DNA of 64,000 bases from Algoriphagus chordae. Its GTDB lineage: Bacteria; Bacteroidota; Bacteroidia; Cytophagales; Cyclobacteriaceae. Below, piece after piece: positions 36,810-45,713 of the stretch (positions are counted from its first letter, which is position 1; every line of letters starts with the position of its first letter). A model generated the notes under the pieces. The model did not search any database. It was not told the origin of the DNA and worked only from the letters and a program-made list of their open reading frames with translations. The stretch lies in contig NZ_QKZT01000006.1 of the NCBI RefSeq assembly GCF_003254055.1, positions 1 through 64,000 on the forward strand, written 5' to 3'. The position numbers and the translations under genes were made by a program.

Positions 36810-38939
36810 ATGACTAAAGCCCAGGGGAAATCAGGGAAATTACTGCTGCTGGCATTACTTTTCTTCAGTTTCTACGCTCAAGCACAGATCATCGCACCGC
36901 CAAAATGGACGGTTTCTATCGAACCAAAAAGTTTAGTGCAAGGAGAGGAAGCTAAGCTTGTGTTCGAAGCTGAAATTCCTGCAGGCTGGTACATTTATGC
37001 CAACGATTTTGACCCGGATCTCGGCCCAATTTTAGCGACACTGAAGCTGGATAAATCTGAGAGTTTTGAGCTGAAAGGTGAGTTCAGAGCGATAGATTCC
37101 AAGACTAAGTATGAGGATGTCTGGGAAGGAGATGTCAAATACTTCATTAAAGATGGAAGGTTTGAACAGACCTTTATCCCAAAAGTTACTAGCGGAAAAA
37201 TATCTGGAATCCTAGAATATCAAATGTGCTCTGACTTGACAGGTCAGTGTGTCAATTACGAAGAGGACATTGAGATTACTTTTGATGCAAAAGAAAACTT
37301 AGCAGATGCACAAGCTGAAAAAAGTATAATAACAGCAGTCACTGAAGGAGATACGTCATTGCGAGAAGGAGAAACGACGACGAAGCAATCTGATCAGAAT
37401 GTAGAATCTGATTCGTCTAAAGATGATGGTAGTCCATTTAATGAAGTTTCTTCGGCTGACACCACCTCATCTATAGAAATCATTCCTGTTCAGGAAAATG
37501 AATCTCTTTGGGGATTTATCGTCTTGGCATTCTTGGCTGGCTTAGCAGCCTTGCTCACTCCCTGTGTATTTCCTATGATTCCTATGACCGTGAGTTTCTT
37601 CACTGGAAGAGCTGGAAGCAAAGCAACAGGAATTAGAAATGCCATTATTTATGGGCTTTCTATCATCGCTATTTACACGATTGCAGGAACTGCGGTAGCA
37701 GCTATTCAAGGCCCAGAATTCGCCAATTGGCTAGCAACACATTGGCTTCCAAATCTCTTTTTCTTCGGGATCTTCATCTTTTTTGCCTTGGCATTTCTCG
37801 GCATGTTCGAGATTACTTTGCCTTCAAGCTTAGTGAATAAAGTAGATGAAAAGGCTGAAAAGGGAGGGTTAATAGGGGTTTTCTTTATGGCCTTCACCTT
37901 AGTTCTGGTGTCATTTTCCTGTACTGGCCCTATCGTCGGTTCCATTCTGATTTCTTCAGCAGGAGGAGAATTGCTGAAACCAATCTTGGGTATGTTTGCC
38001 TTTTCTCTAGCATTCGCTATCCCATTTACTTTGTTCGCTATTTTCCCAGAGTGGATGAATCGTCTTCCAAAGTCCGGCGGCTGGTTGAATTCTGTGAAAG
38101 TGGTTTTAGGTTTCTTAGAACTCGCTTTAGCTTTCAAGTTCCTATCCATCGCTGACTTAGTTTACCACTGGGGAATCCTCGATCGCGACATCTTCCTTAT
38201 TATCTGGATTGTGATTTTCTCTGGATTGGGATTATATCTTTTGGGGAAAATTCGTCTTCCACACGATTCTCCTGTAGAAACTATAGGGGTTCCAAGGTTA
38301 CTTTCAGCGCTAGTTGTTTTCATGTTCGTGCTTTACATGATTCCTGGACTTTTTGGTGCCCCTCTGAAATACCTAAGTGGCTATCTTCCACCTATGTCTA
38401 CCCAGCAATTCAAAATGACTGGTGGGCAAAGTATGAATGATGCAGGGGAAAATATTCTGGGTGAACCGGTAAAATACGCGGATACTCCTTTGGAAATTCC
38501 ACTCGGGATTCAAGGGTATTTCGACTACGAGCAAGCCATGAGAGCGGCTAAAAAAGCCAACAAGCCTTTGCTCATTGACTTCACGGGGCATGGCTGTGTG
38601 AATTGCCGTAAGATGGAAGAAAATGTCTGGGTAGATCCTCAAGTGTTGAAGCGTCTGAAAGAAGATTTTGTAATGGTGGCGCTTTATATAGATGAGCGAT
38701 TAGAACTTCCCGAAAGTGACTGGTACACCTCAAAATACGACGATAAGGTTAAGAAAACATTGGGCAAGCAAAACGCTGACTTCCAAATCACCCGCTTCCA
38801 AAACAATGCCCAGCCTTATTATGTGATCCTAGATCATAATGAAAATCTCCTCGCTCAGCCCAAGGGTTACGATACCAATATTCAGTCTTTTATTGAGTAT
38901 TTGGACGGGGCGAAGAAGGAATTTGAAGAGAGAAATTAA
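36810..38939 (+). CDS. dsbD: Thiol:disulfide interchange protein DsbD
   Basis: This 709-residue inner-membrane protein carries electrons from cytoplasmic thioredoxin to the periplasm. The start is the ATG at 36810; a TTG 27 bp earlier is unlikely. A signal peptide (ending AQAQ) is followed by the DsbD-alpha immunoglobulin-like domain with YQMCSDLTGQCV. The eight-helix core comes next with LAALLTPCVFPMIPMTVSF and VSFSCTGPIVGS, each bearing a redox cysteine. The C-terminal thioredoxin domain has DFTGHGCVNCRKM. Its stop overlaps the convergent porin gene's stop by 4 bp. Confidence 0.93.
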   Translation: MTKAQGKSGKLLLLALLFFSFYAQAQIIAPPKWTVSIEPKSLVQGEEAKLVFEAEIPAGWYIYANDFDPDLGPILATLKLDKSESFELKGEFRAIDSKTKYEDVWEGDVKYFIKDGRFEQTFIPKVTSGKISGILEYQMCSDLTGQCVNYEEDIEITFDAKENLADAQAEKSIITAVTEGDTSLREGETTTKQSDQNVESDSSKDDGSPFNEVSSADTTSSIEIIPVQENESLWGFIVLAFLAGLAALLTPCVFPMIPMTVSFFTGRAGSKATGIRNAIIYGLSIIAIYTIAGTAVAAIQGPEFANWLATHWLPNLFFFGIFIFFALAFLGMFEITLPSSLVNKVDEKAEKGGLIGVFFMAFTLVLVSFSCTGPIVGSILISSAGGELLKPILGMFAFSLAFAIPFTLFAIFPEWMNRLPKSGGWLNSVKVVLGFLELALAFKFLSIADLVYHWGILDRDIFLIIWIVIFSGLGLYLLGKIRLPHDSPVETIGVPRLLSALVVFMFVLYMIPGLFGAPLKYLSGYLPPMSTQQFKMTGGQSMNDAGENILGEPVKYADTPLEIPLGIQGYFDYEQAMRAAKKANKPLLIDFTGHGCVNCRKMEENVWVDPQVLKRLKEDFVMVALYIDERLELPESDWYTSKYDDKVKKTLGKQNADFQITRFQNNAQPYYVILDHNENLLAQPKGYDTNIQSFIEYLDGAKKEFEERN

Positions 38940-40213
38940 TTCTCCTTGAATTTATAAGTCAGCAATCTAGGATTCACGATCAGTTGCACCCAGCCCCAAT
39001 TGTTCGTGTTTTCCGAGCTAATTCCGCCCTTTACTGCACTCATGCTTTCTGTAGCAAACATCTGAGAATAGCCTGCCCCTATTTTGACGTATTTTCCGAA
39101 GGATTTGGAATAAACCAGATCTAGCTCTGTACCTAGATTTTGTCCTAGATCATTTGCCATTTTAGCATTGGCAAAAAAGAAATGTGCATTTAATCCAATC
39201 GAAGATTTTTCTCCTGTGGCAAGTGCCACTTTGCCATAAGCATCATTTAAGCCTACATTATTAGCGTGATTACCTACATAAAAGTAATCCATGAAGCCAT
39301 TGAATTTGTGATTCGTGCCATACAGTGGGAAGAAGGATTTGTTCTTTTCCTCACCAACTTGATCTGTTCCGCTCAAGGATTCAAAACCAGCGATCAGAGT
39401 TACTTTTCCAGGTTGATATTTTGCTTCCACCATGTATTGGAAGGCGGATAAATCAGTACTGGCATTTGCCATTCCCGTTTGCAAATAGGCTGAGCCCGTA
39501 ATCGTCAGAACGGAAAGAGGGAAGACTACGTGTGCACCGGTAGTTTGACGGTAGTATAATCCGTCCGTTTGTGGAATTGGGTCTGATGTGTATTTCTGGA
39601 AACCATTATTCATAAATAAAAAGCTGAAAGTAGCTTTGTCCCATGCCTTTGACAAATGAGCCATTTGCATGGTTTTATAGGAGAAGCCACCTGTAATCGT
39701 GTAGTCCGTTTCTAGATTACTCTGCTTTTCTTGATTGTAGGCAAAAGCTAAGTCTAGCTTGAATTTATTCTTGGAATATTGAATCATGGCAGCATCATGA
39801 AATCTACCTTGCATTGCCCAATCCACTTCTCCTAAGATCCGCTGATTATCGTAGGCTATGACCTGACGACCGAGCTTGATTGCCCAGTCTTCTGTGAATG
39901 AATATCTCACCCAAGCTTGAAAAAGTGAAAAAGAATTGTTGTTGTCTGATGCGGTGAGGGTTTGTTCATCTCCCCAAGTACTCACATCTTGCACCGCGAA
40001 GTATAGGCTTAGCTTTTCGTCGGTAAAGCCCATGTTCAATCTTGATCGCTGCGTGACAAAAGCAGCAGGTTTGGCATTATCTGGAAAAAGGTCTCCAAAT
40101 CCGTGGCGGTACTCAAATCGTGGACGGATATCTGCATCGAGTGTGAACTCTTGTGCATCAGCAATTTTTACTGTGAATATTGAGATCAAAATGAGTAATA
40201 GAATTTTTTTCAT
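38936..40213 (-). CDS. Outer-membrane porin, alginate-export-like, at the end of the nitrate cluster
   Basis: This 425-residue protein has a signal peptide (MKKILLLILISIF... ending ADAQ; the upstream ATG adds five residues). The mature protein is a predicted beta barrel: FTLDADIRPRFEYRHGFGD, KLGRQVIAYDNQRILGEVDW, and an aromatic-ending final strand LLTYKFKEN. The AAFVTQRSRLN motif and RQ...WAMQGR pattern match alginate-export-family porins. It is the last gene on the same strand as the nitrate genes, 106 bp after the rubredoxin gene, so a role as a nitrate or nitrite porin is plausible (inference). Confidence 0.75.
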   Translation of the reverse strand: MKKILLLILISIFTVKIADAQEFTLDADIRPRFEYRHGFGDLFPDNAKPAAFVTQRSRLNMGFTDEKLSLYFAVQDVSTWGDEQTLTASDNNNSFSLFQAWVRYSFTEDWAIKLGRQVIAYDNQRILGEVDWAMQGRFHDAAMIQYSKNKFKLDLAFAYNQEKQSNLETDYTITGGFSYKTMQMAHLSKAWDKATFSFLFMNNGFQKYTSDPIPQTDGLYYRQTTGAHVVFPLSVLTITGSAYLQTGMANASTDLSAFQYMVEAKYQPGKVTLIAGFESLSGTDQVGEEKNKSFFPLYGTNHKFNGFMDYFYVGNHANNVGLNDAYGKVALATGEKSSIGLNAHFFFANAKMANDLGQNLGTELDLVYSKSFGKYVKIGAGYSQMFATESMSAVKGGISSENTNNWGWVQLIVNPRLLTYKFKEN

Positions 40214-40319
40214 AGCACGAATATTCATCAGGTATAATCAACAAATGTAAAAATTTATGTTACTAATTAGCTGGATGTTAGTCTGATATAAATCAGCTTA
40301 TTAGCTAATACTTTAGCTT

Positions 40320-41762
40320 TTATTTGTGTGTTATTGTAAGTTTTTTCTTAATAAACTTACTTTTTGCTGCTTCGCATAGTGAGCAGCAATAATCTGCAGG
40401 AAGGTCTTCAAAAGCTGTATTTGCTGGAATGTCCTGCATCTGATCTCCATAAATAGGGTCATATATCGTAAGACAATCTGCACATTGGAACACTTCTTTC
40501 TCGCTAGATTCTTTTAATGATGCAGGCTTTCTGGCTTCATTTGTCTTTTTTCCCAATTGTTCGAAATACATCTTACTCAACTCGATCAAAAGTCCTGGCA
40601 GCTCAGCTTTGTCCACTTCCTGCACATACACGATGTACTGCTGTGTATTTGGGTCAAAGTTTTTGGCGTAAAGAAGATTGTACGTGTTTCGAATTTTAAT
40701 ACCCTCTAAGCCTGCAGGAGGCTGATTTTTCTCGATAATAATGGAGGTAAAATAGTATGCCTTTCTGGTGTAATCAGTAATTCCAAAGGTCAAACCATAG
40801 GTACTTATATCTCTCTTAGCAAAGTTGTCCACAAGATATTCCTTGAGTTTGAGTGCGGATTTATTGCTAACGGGAAGGTGCCAATTCAGCTCCAGCATGG
40901 AGTGACGCACATTGATTCCAAAGCGACCAAGAAGCCTTTCCCAGTCTATTTTAGTGCTTTCAGGGATTCCCTTGATGATGATGGATTTCCATGGAGTGAT
41001 GGAGATTTTACCGATTCGACTATCTGCACAGAGATCGCATAGTACTTTCAGAAACCCTATGTAATACTTGTTATTTCTCCAGTATAAGCCCAACCAATAC
41101 CGATCGTCGCCCACTCGATTTATCCCCTCGTAATATGGGAATGGATAAAATGGCACTTCCAATGGACTGTCTACCGTCCGATTATTAGAATCTACTGCAT
41201 CATTCACCAAGTCAAATAGAAACGCCACAGTCTCAGGCTCCTCTTTTAATATGTCCTCAATCGCTGAAGCCACCTTTGCCATATCCCAACTGTAAATAAG
41301 CGCAGGATACATCATCGTTTCCTCCCATTCTGGTAAGCGCACATAGAGATACCAGTAATCTTCATGCGCTGAAGCGATGAAATTCAAGTGTCCAGTAAAT
41401 AGTGGAACCAAGCGCTGCTTTGGATCAGTGATGTTAATTTTAAGATTTGGCTGAACTCTAAATTGCTCCAGAATATACAGATATCTATCTCCCGTCAGCC
41501 AAGGTGTATTTGGGAAAATGTCAGCAGAAACGTATGAAGAGACGATATTTTCTGCTCCCAATTCTTCCGGTGATACCAGTTGAAATTTATCCTGAGAATC
41601 AATTTCCAAGGTGTCTTCATCCTTGATGAATAGAATGTCTTGGCGAGAGCCCAAGGAAATAGTGTCCAACCCAGCACTTTCCGCCAGTTCCAAAATCTGC
41701 TTCAATTCTGCTGGAGAGAGCACTCCACCTTTCACCACTACTCTAGAATAGGTCTGTTTCAT
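40320..41762 (-). CDS. Sirohaem-reductase-like protein with C-terminal rubredoxin domain
   Basis: This 480-residue cytoplasmic protein has an N-terminal domain starting YSRVVVKGGVLSPAELKQIL and a later block GKISITPWKSIIIKG, both resembling ferredoxin-like half domains of nitrite/sulfite reductases. The C-terminus is a rubredoxin: CADC (Cys427, Cys430) and CSLC (Cys460, Cys463) would bind one iron. The sirohaem-4Fe-4S cysteine clusters of true reductases are not seen. It overlaps the nitrate reductase fusion gene by 4 bp, so it is translationally coupled, and probably moves electrons to or from it. Confidence 0.8.
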   Translation of the reverse strand: MKQTYSRVVVKGGVLSPAELKQILELAESAGLDTISLGSRQDILFIKDEDTLEIDSQDKFQLVSPEELGAENIVSSYVSADIFPNTPWLTGDRYLYILEQFRVQPNLKINITDPKQRLVPLFTGHLNFIASAHEDYWYLYVRLPEWEETMMYPALIYSWDMAKVASAIEDILKEEPETVAFLFDLVNDAVDSNNRTVDSPLEVPFYPFPYYEGINRVGDDRYWLGLYWRNNKYYIGFLKVLCDLCADSRIGKISITPWKSIIIKGIPESTKIDWERLLGRFGINVRHSMLELNWHLPVSNKSALKLKEYLVDNFAKRDISTYGLTFGITDYTRKAYYFTSIIIEKNQPPAGLEGIKIRNTYNLLYAKNFDPNTQQYIVYVQEVDKAELPGLLIELSKMYFEQLGKKTNEARKPASLKESSEKEVFQCADCLTIYDPIYGDQMQDIPANTAFEDLPADYCCSLCEAAKSKFIKKKLTITHK

Positions 41763-44700
41763 ACAAGTACTTTTGATTGGTGAAGAATTTCTCTTACCTC
41801 AGTTTTGCAACTGCCGCAGCCCAAGCCAGCCCCCGTTTGTTGACAAAGTGCAGTGAAATCTGAGCACCCACCTGCGATAGCTTCCTTTATATTTCCCTCG
41901 CCTACACGACTACAGCTACATACTAATTTGCCGATTACGGGTCTAGTCTCCGAAGATCCCATCAGCAAAGACTTCCGCTTTTCGGAAAGCTCAATTTTGT
42001 TTTCGATCAGGGATTTGAACTCAGCGAATTCATTTTTATCTCCCATCAGCACAGCACCAATTAGCAAATCATCCTTGACGATACACTTCTTATAATAGCG
42101 GCGGCTGATATCGGTGAAAATGATTTCCTCATAAGAATCGTCATTTTCTGGAATCAAAATATCCCCGATACTGCATAGTTCCAGATCCTTAAATTTCAGA
42201 ATATTCATCAGCACCGATCCGCTGTAAATACTACTCACATCTCCGGCGATATAATTTGCCAAAACCATGGCCTGCTCCTCAGCAGCGGAGGTGATTCCAA
42301 AAAGTTGATTTTGAAATTCTGCGATCTCCCCGATGGCAAAAATATTAGGGTAATTGGTCTGCAGGTGCTGATTTACCTTGATCCCACGACCACAAAGTAT
42401 GCCATTATCTCGGGCAATTTTGATGTTCGGCTGGGTGCCAATCGCGTAAACCACCGCATTGGCGTAAATGATCTTTCCACTTTTTAGTGTGATAGAAAGC
42501 GATTTTTGTTCTTCATCATCGAAGACCGTGCTGACTTCATTATCGAAGTACACATGAATTCCGCGTTCCTGCACATCTAGCGAAAGTAGCTTACTCGAAA
42601 CCTCATCCAGCTGACGCTCCATCAGTCTGGAAGCACGCTGTACTATCGTTACTTTCACCCTATTGTGCTGCAAAGCAGCCGCAAGTTCCAGCCCAAGTAA
42701 TCCGCCTCCGATAATCACCACATGCTGATTCTCTGGTCGGAGATTCGTGGAATCCAAGTAATCTTTAAATCGATCTGCATCTGTTTTGTTTCGCATGGTG
42801 AATCGTCCAGGCAGATCCAATTGTGCATCCTTTGGAATAAAAGCCCTGCTTCCTGTTGCCAAAATCAGCTTGTCATAAGGATATTCCTCTCCTTCATTAT
42901 CTATCACAACTTGCTTCTCAGGGTCAATATCTTCTATAGAAAGTCCCGTGTGCAGCGATATTTTCAATTTCTTCAGCTCGTGCTCTTTGATCTTCTGAAG
43001 CTGCTCCCAGGTCAGTTCTTCGGTCACATATTCTGGCAAAAGCACTCGATTGTAAAATGGATGTGGCTCTTTGGAAAACACATGAATCTGATCGGACTCA
43101 TTATGCTCGCGGTAGTTTTGGATAAAGCGGAAAGCTGCCGCTCCAGCTCCTATGACCACGATTTTCTCAGTAGCTTTCTTGTATTTGGAAACAGATACGG
43201 TGGTGAATTTGAAATCCGGTTCTTTGGATTGCGGATCGACTACCGTTTTTGTAAGATTGTTTGCTCGATTGAGATCAGATTGCAATTGCTTGCCCCAGTG
43301 CATGGGTAGAAAAACGACACCTTCACGGATGTTTTTGGAAAGCTTAGCCTTTACTCTCACTACGCCATTTTTGCTTTTTACTTCCACCACATCCCCGTCT
43401 TTTACTTTGTCTAGGTAAGCATCGATGGGATTGATTTCCAGCACTGGACTTGGGTAATGCGTTCGAAGTCGGGATACTTTTCCCGTCTTGGTCATCGTAT
43501 GCCATTGATCTCTCACGCGTCCTGTGGTAAGAATCAGAGGGAATTCCTTGCACGTTTTCTCCGATGTGTTGGTGATTTGAGCTGGAATATTGAATACCGC
43601 TTTTTGTGTAGGTGTGTAGAATTTATTATCGGCGAAAAGTCGCGGAGTTCCCGTGTGCCTGTACTCCGGAACTGGCCACTGGAATGTTCCTTCGTTCTTC
43701 AGCCTGTCGTAATTGAGATAGGAAATATCGATGTTCGTGCCTTTCGTCATGGCACAATACTCCTCGTAGATCTCCTCCGTGTTGTTGAAATTAAAACCTC
43801 TGAAACCCATTCTTCGGGCAAAATCACAAAGTATCTCCACGTCGGGTCTAGCTTCTCCAGGAGGATTGATGCCTTTATTGAGATAGGAAATCCTGCGTTC
43901 TGAATTGGTCATCGTTCCTTCTTTCTCCAGCCATCCAGCCGCTGGCAGTACCAAATCTGCGTACTCAACTGTGTCGGCTTTATGAGAAATATCCTGAACG
44001 ACCACGAACTTGGCGTTTTTCATTGCCTTTTCGATCTTCTTGGAATTCGGCAAACTCACCATCGGATTGGTACAAATGATCCAAACGGCTTTCATTTCCC
44101 CACTTTCGAGCGCGTCAAACATCTCAGTGGCTGATAGTCCAGGTTCTGGAGAAATTTCATTTACTCCCCAGAAATTGGCTACTTCTTGACGATGAACAGG
44201 GTTATTCAGCTCTTTGTGAACAGCCAATAAACTCGCCATGCCACCAACTTCACGTCCGCCCATTGCATTTGGCTGGCCTGTAAGTGAAAAAGGCCCATTT
44301 CCTGGCTTGCCTATTCTGCCTGTTACCAAAGAAAGGTTCAGCAGGGAAAAGTTCTTATCCGTTCCGATAGCGCTTTGGTTCAATCCCATCGCCCACATGC
44401 TGATAAATCCTTTTGATTCGCCGATGATCTCGGCTACTTTCTTAATATCGTCAACAGAAATCCCGCAGAGTTTAGAAGCTTCTTTTAGAGAAGTTGCCAT
44501 CACTTGCTTGCGGTAGCTAAGATAGTTTTCGGTATGATTTGCTATGAATTCTTTGTCAGCCAATCCAATATCGATGATTCTTCTGCCTATGGCATTGTAC
44601 AAAATGATGTCGGTGCCGGGGATGATTTGAAGGTGAATATCTGCGAAAGTGGCAGAATCAGTCTTGCGTGGATCTACCACGATAATCTTCACATTCGGAT

Positions 44701-45283
44701 TTTTCTCCTTATGCTTTTCCAGTCTGCGAAAGAGGATCGGATGACACCAGGCGGGATTTGCGCCAGCGATCAAAAAAGCATCTGCCAATTCTATGTCTTC
44801 ATAAGAGATAGGAACCGAATCCTCTCCAAAAGTTTTTTTGTAAGCCACCACCGCCGAACTCATGCACAAGCGACTGTTGGTGTCGATGTTATTTGTCCCC
44901 AAAAAGCCTTTTGTAAGCTTATTTGCAATGTAATATTCCTCTGTGAGACATTGTCCAGAGATATAAAAACCCACACTGTTCGGGCCGTATTTCTGAATCA
45001 AGGACTTGAAAACTCCCGCAGCTCTGTCGAGTCCATCGTCCCAACTCACCCGCTCACGAGGATGAGACCTGCTCCAGCGCATCTCTGGATAGAGGATTCT
45101 ATCAGAAGTATCATTGACTACGTAGTGCAGATTCCGCCCTTTGGAGCAAAGCATGCCTTGGTTCACAGGATGATCCTGATCGCCTTCGACCTGTACTTTG
45201 TGTTCAGCGTCCACCTCAGCAACTATTCCGCAGCCGACGCCGCAGTAGGAACAAGTGGTTTTAACTTTTTTATCTGGGATCAC
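41759..45283 (-). CDS. nasA: Assimilatory nitrate reductase fused to an FAD/NADH reductase and BFD-type [2Fe-2S] domain
   Basis: This 1174-residue cytoplasmic fusion contains, in order: a [4Fe-4S] domain with CSYCGVGCG (Cys11/14/18), molybdopterin domains including NSRLCMSSAV, where Cys about 138 ligates Mo, a molydopterin-dinucleotide-binding domain (about 560-690, TTGRVRDQWHTMTKTG), and from about 705 a NirB-like FAD/NAD(P) module (IVVIGAGAAAFRF, IIGGGLLGLELAAAL, YPNIFAIGEIAEF). It ends with a BFD-like [2Fe-2S] domain (CSCSRVGEG, GLGCGSCKTEV). NADH-linked reduction of nitrate to nitrite inside one polypeptide is therefore likely. Confidence 0.92.
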   Translation of the reverse strand: MIPDKKVKTTCSYCGVGCGIVAEVDAEHKVQVEGDQDHPVNQGMLCSKGRNLHYVVNDTSDRILYPEMRWSRSHPRERVSWDDGLDRAAGVFKSLIQKYGPNSVGFYISGQCLTEEYYIANKLTKGFLGTNNIDTNSRLCMSSAVVAYKKTFGEDSVPISYEDIELADAFLIAGANPAWCHPILFRRLEKHKEKNPNVKIIVVDPRKTDSATFADIHLQIIPGTDIILYNAIGRRIIDIGLADKEFIANHTENYLSYRKQVMATSLKEASKLCGISVDDIKKVAEIIGESKGFISMWAMGLNQSAIGTDKNFSLLNLSLVTGRIGKPGNGPFSLTGQPNAMGGREVGGMASLLAVHKELNNPVHRQEVANFWGVNEISPEPGLSATEMFDALESGEMKAVWIICTNPMVSLPNSKKIEKAMKNAKFVVVQDISHKADTVEYADLVLPAAGWLEKEGTMTNSERRISYLNKGINPPGEARPDVEILCDFARRMGFRGFNFNNTEEIYEEYCAMTKGTNIDISYLNYDRLKNEGTFQWPVPEYRHTGTPRLFADNKFYTPTQKAVFNIPAQITNTSEKTCKEFPLILTTGRVRDQWHTMTKTGKVSRLRTHYPSPVLEINPIDAYLDKVKDGDVVEVKSKNGVVRVKAKLSKNIREGVVFLPMHWGKQLQSDLNRANNLTKTVVDPQSKEPDFKFTTVSVSKYKKATEKIVVIGAGAAAFRFIQNYREHNESDQIHVFSKEPHPFYNRVLLPEYVTEELTWEQLQKIKEHELKKLKISLHTGLSIEDIDPEKQVVIDNEGEEYPYDKLILATGSRAFIPKDAQLDLPGRFTMRNKTDADRFKDYLDSTNLRPENQHVVIIGGGLLGLELAAALQHNRVKVTIVQRASRLMERQLDEVSSKLLSLDVQERGIHVYFDNEVSTVFDDEEQKSLSITLKSGKIIYANAVVYAIGTQPNIKIARDNGILCGRGIKVNQHLQTNYPNIFAIGEIAEFQNQLFGITSAAEEQAMVLANYIAGDVSSIYSGSVLMNILKFKDLELCSIGDILIPENDDSYEEIIFTDISRRYYKKCIVKDDLLIGAVLMGDKNEFAEFKSLIENKIELSEKRKSLLMGSSETRPVIGKLVCSCSRVGEGNIKEAIAGGCSDFTALCQQTGAGLGCGSCKTEVREILHQSKVLV

Positions 45284-45713
45284 TACTCAAGAGTTACTGT
45301 TGGAAATAGATTTGCTATGATGATTATCAATGTTGCTAGTATCCTTTCACCTTGATTGTCAGTCTTGAAGACAGGTGACCGGTGACCGATGCAGCGGCAA
45401 TAATAGTGTTTACCATATATTCAGAGCTATTCATTTATTATTTAGAAAACTAGTCATTTTGATTCAGGTTTTTCAGGTGTTCTCTTGTGTTTCAGAGGGA
45501 AGTACGAGTATATAAGAGAAGTGTATTCTTAAGTTACTAAGCCAGAATATATTTTTTATTATATCGGCAAATTAATAAATGCATTATAGGATCTGATGAA
45601 CAATGGGGAGTTTGTGGCATCGGTCATCGGTCATCGGACACCCGTCCTAATGCTTGCAAAAAGAATGAGCTTGCTGACATAATTTAGAGTAGTTACTAAT
45701 AAATAGCTTCAAG
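45284..45713. other. Regulatory gap between narK and the nitrate reductase fusion gene
   Basis: About 430 bp without a gene. It must hold the nasA promoter or a processing site. A short palindrome GTCTT-G-AAGAC is at 45362-45372. Repeats of the type GATGACCG flank the middle (45373-45392 and 45616-45640) in opposite orientation. No TACGTA hexamer was found, unlike the other promoters of the cluster. Confidence 0.5.
45373..45640. repeat. Inverted pair of short GACCGATG/CATCGGTC tandem repeats
   Basis: At 45373-45392 the sequence contains GGTGACCGGTGACCGATGC; at 45616-45640 GCATCGGTCATCGGTCATCGG. Each is a 7-bp-period tandem, and the two are reverse complements of one another apart from C/T changes. 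They could form a long hairpin enclosing about 220 bp. Confidence 0.6.
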
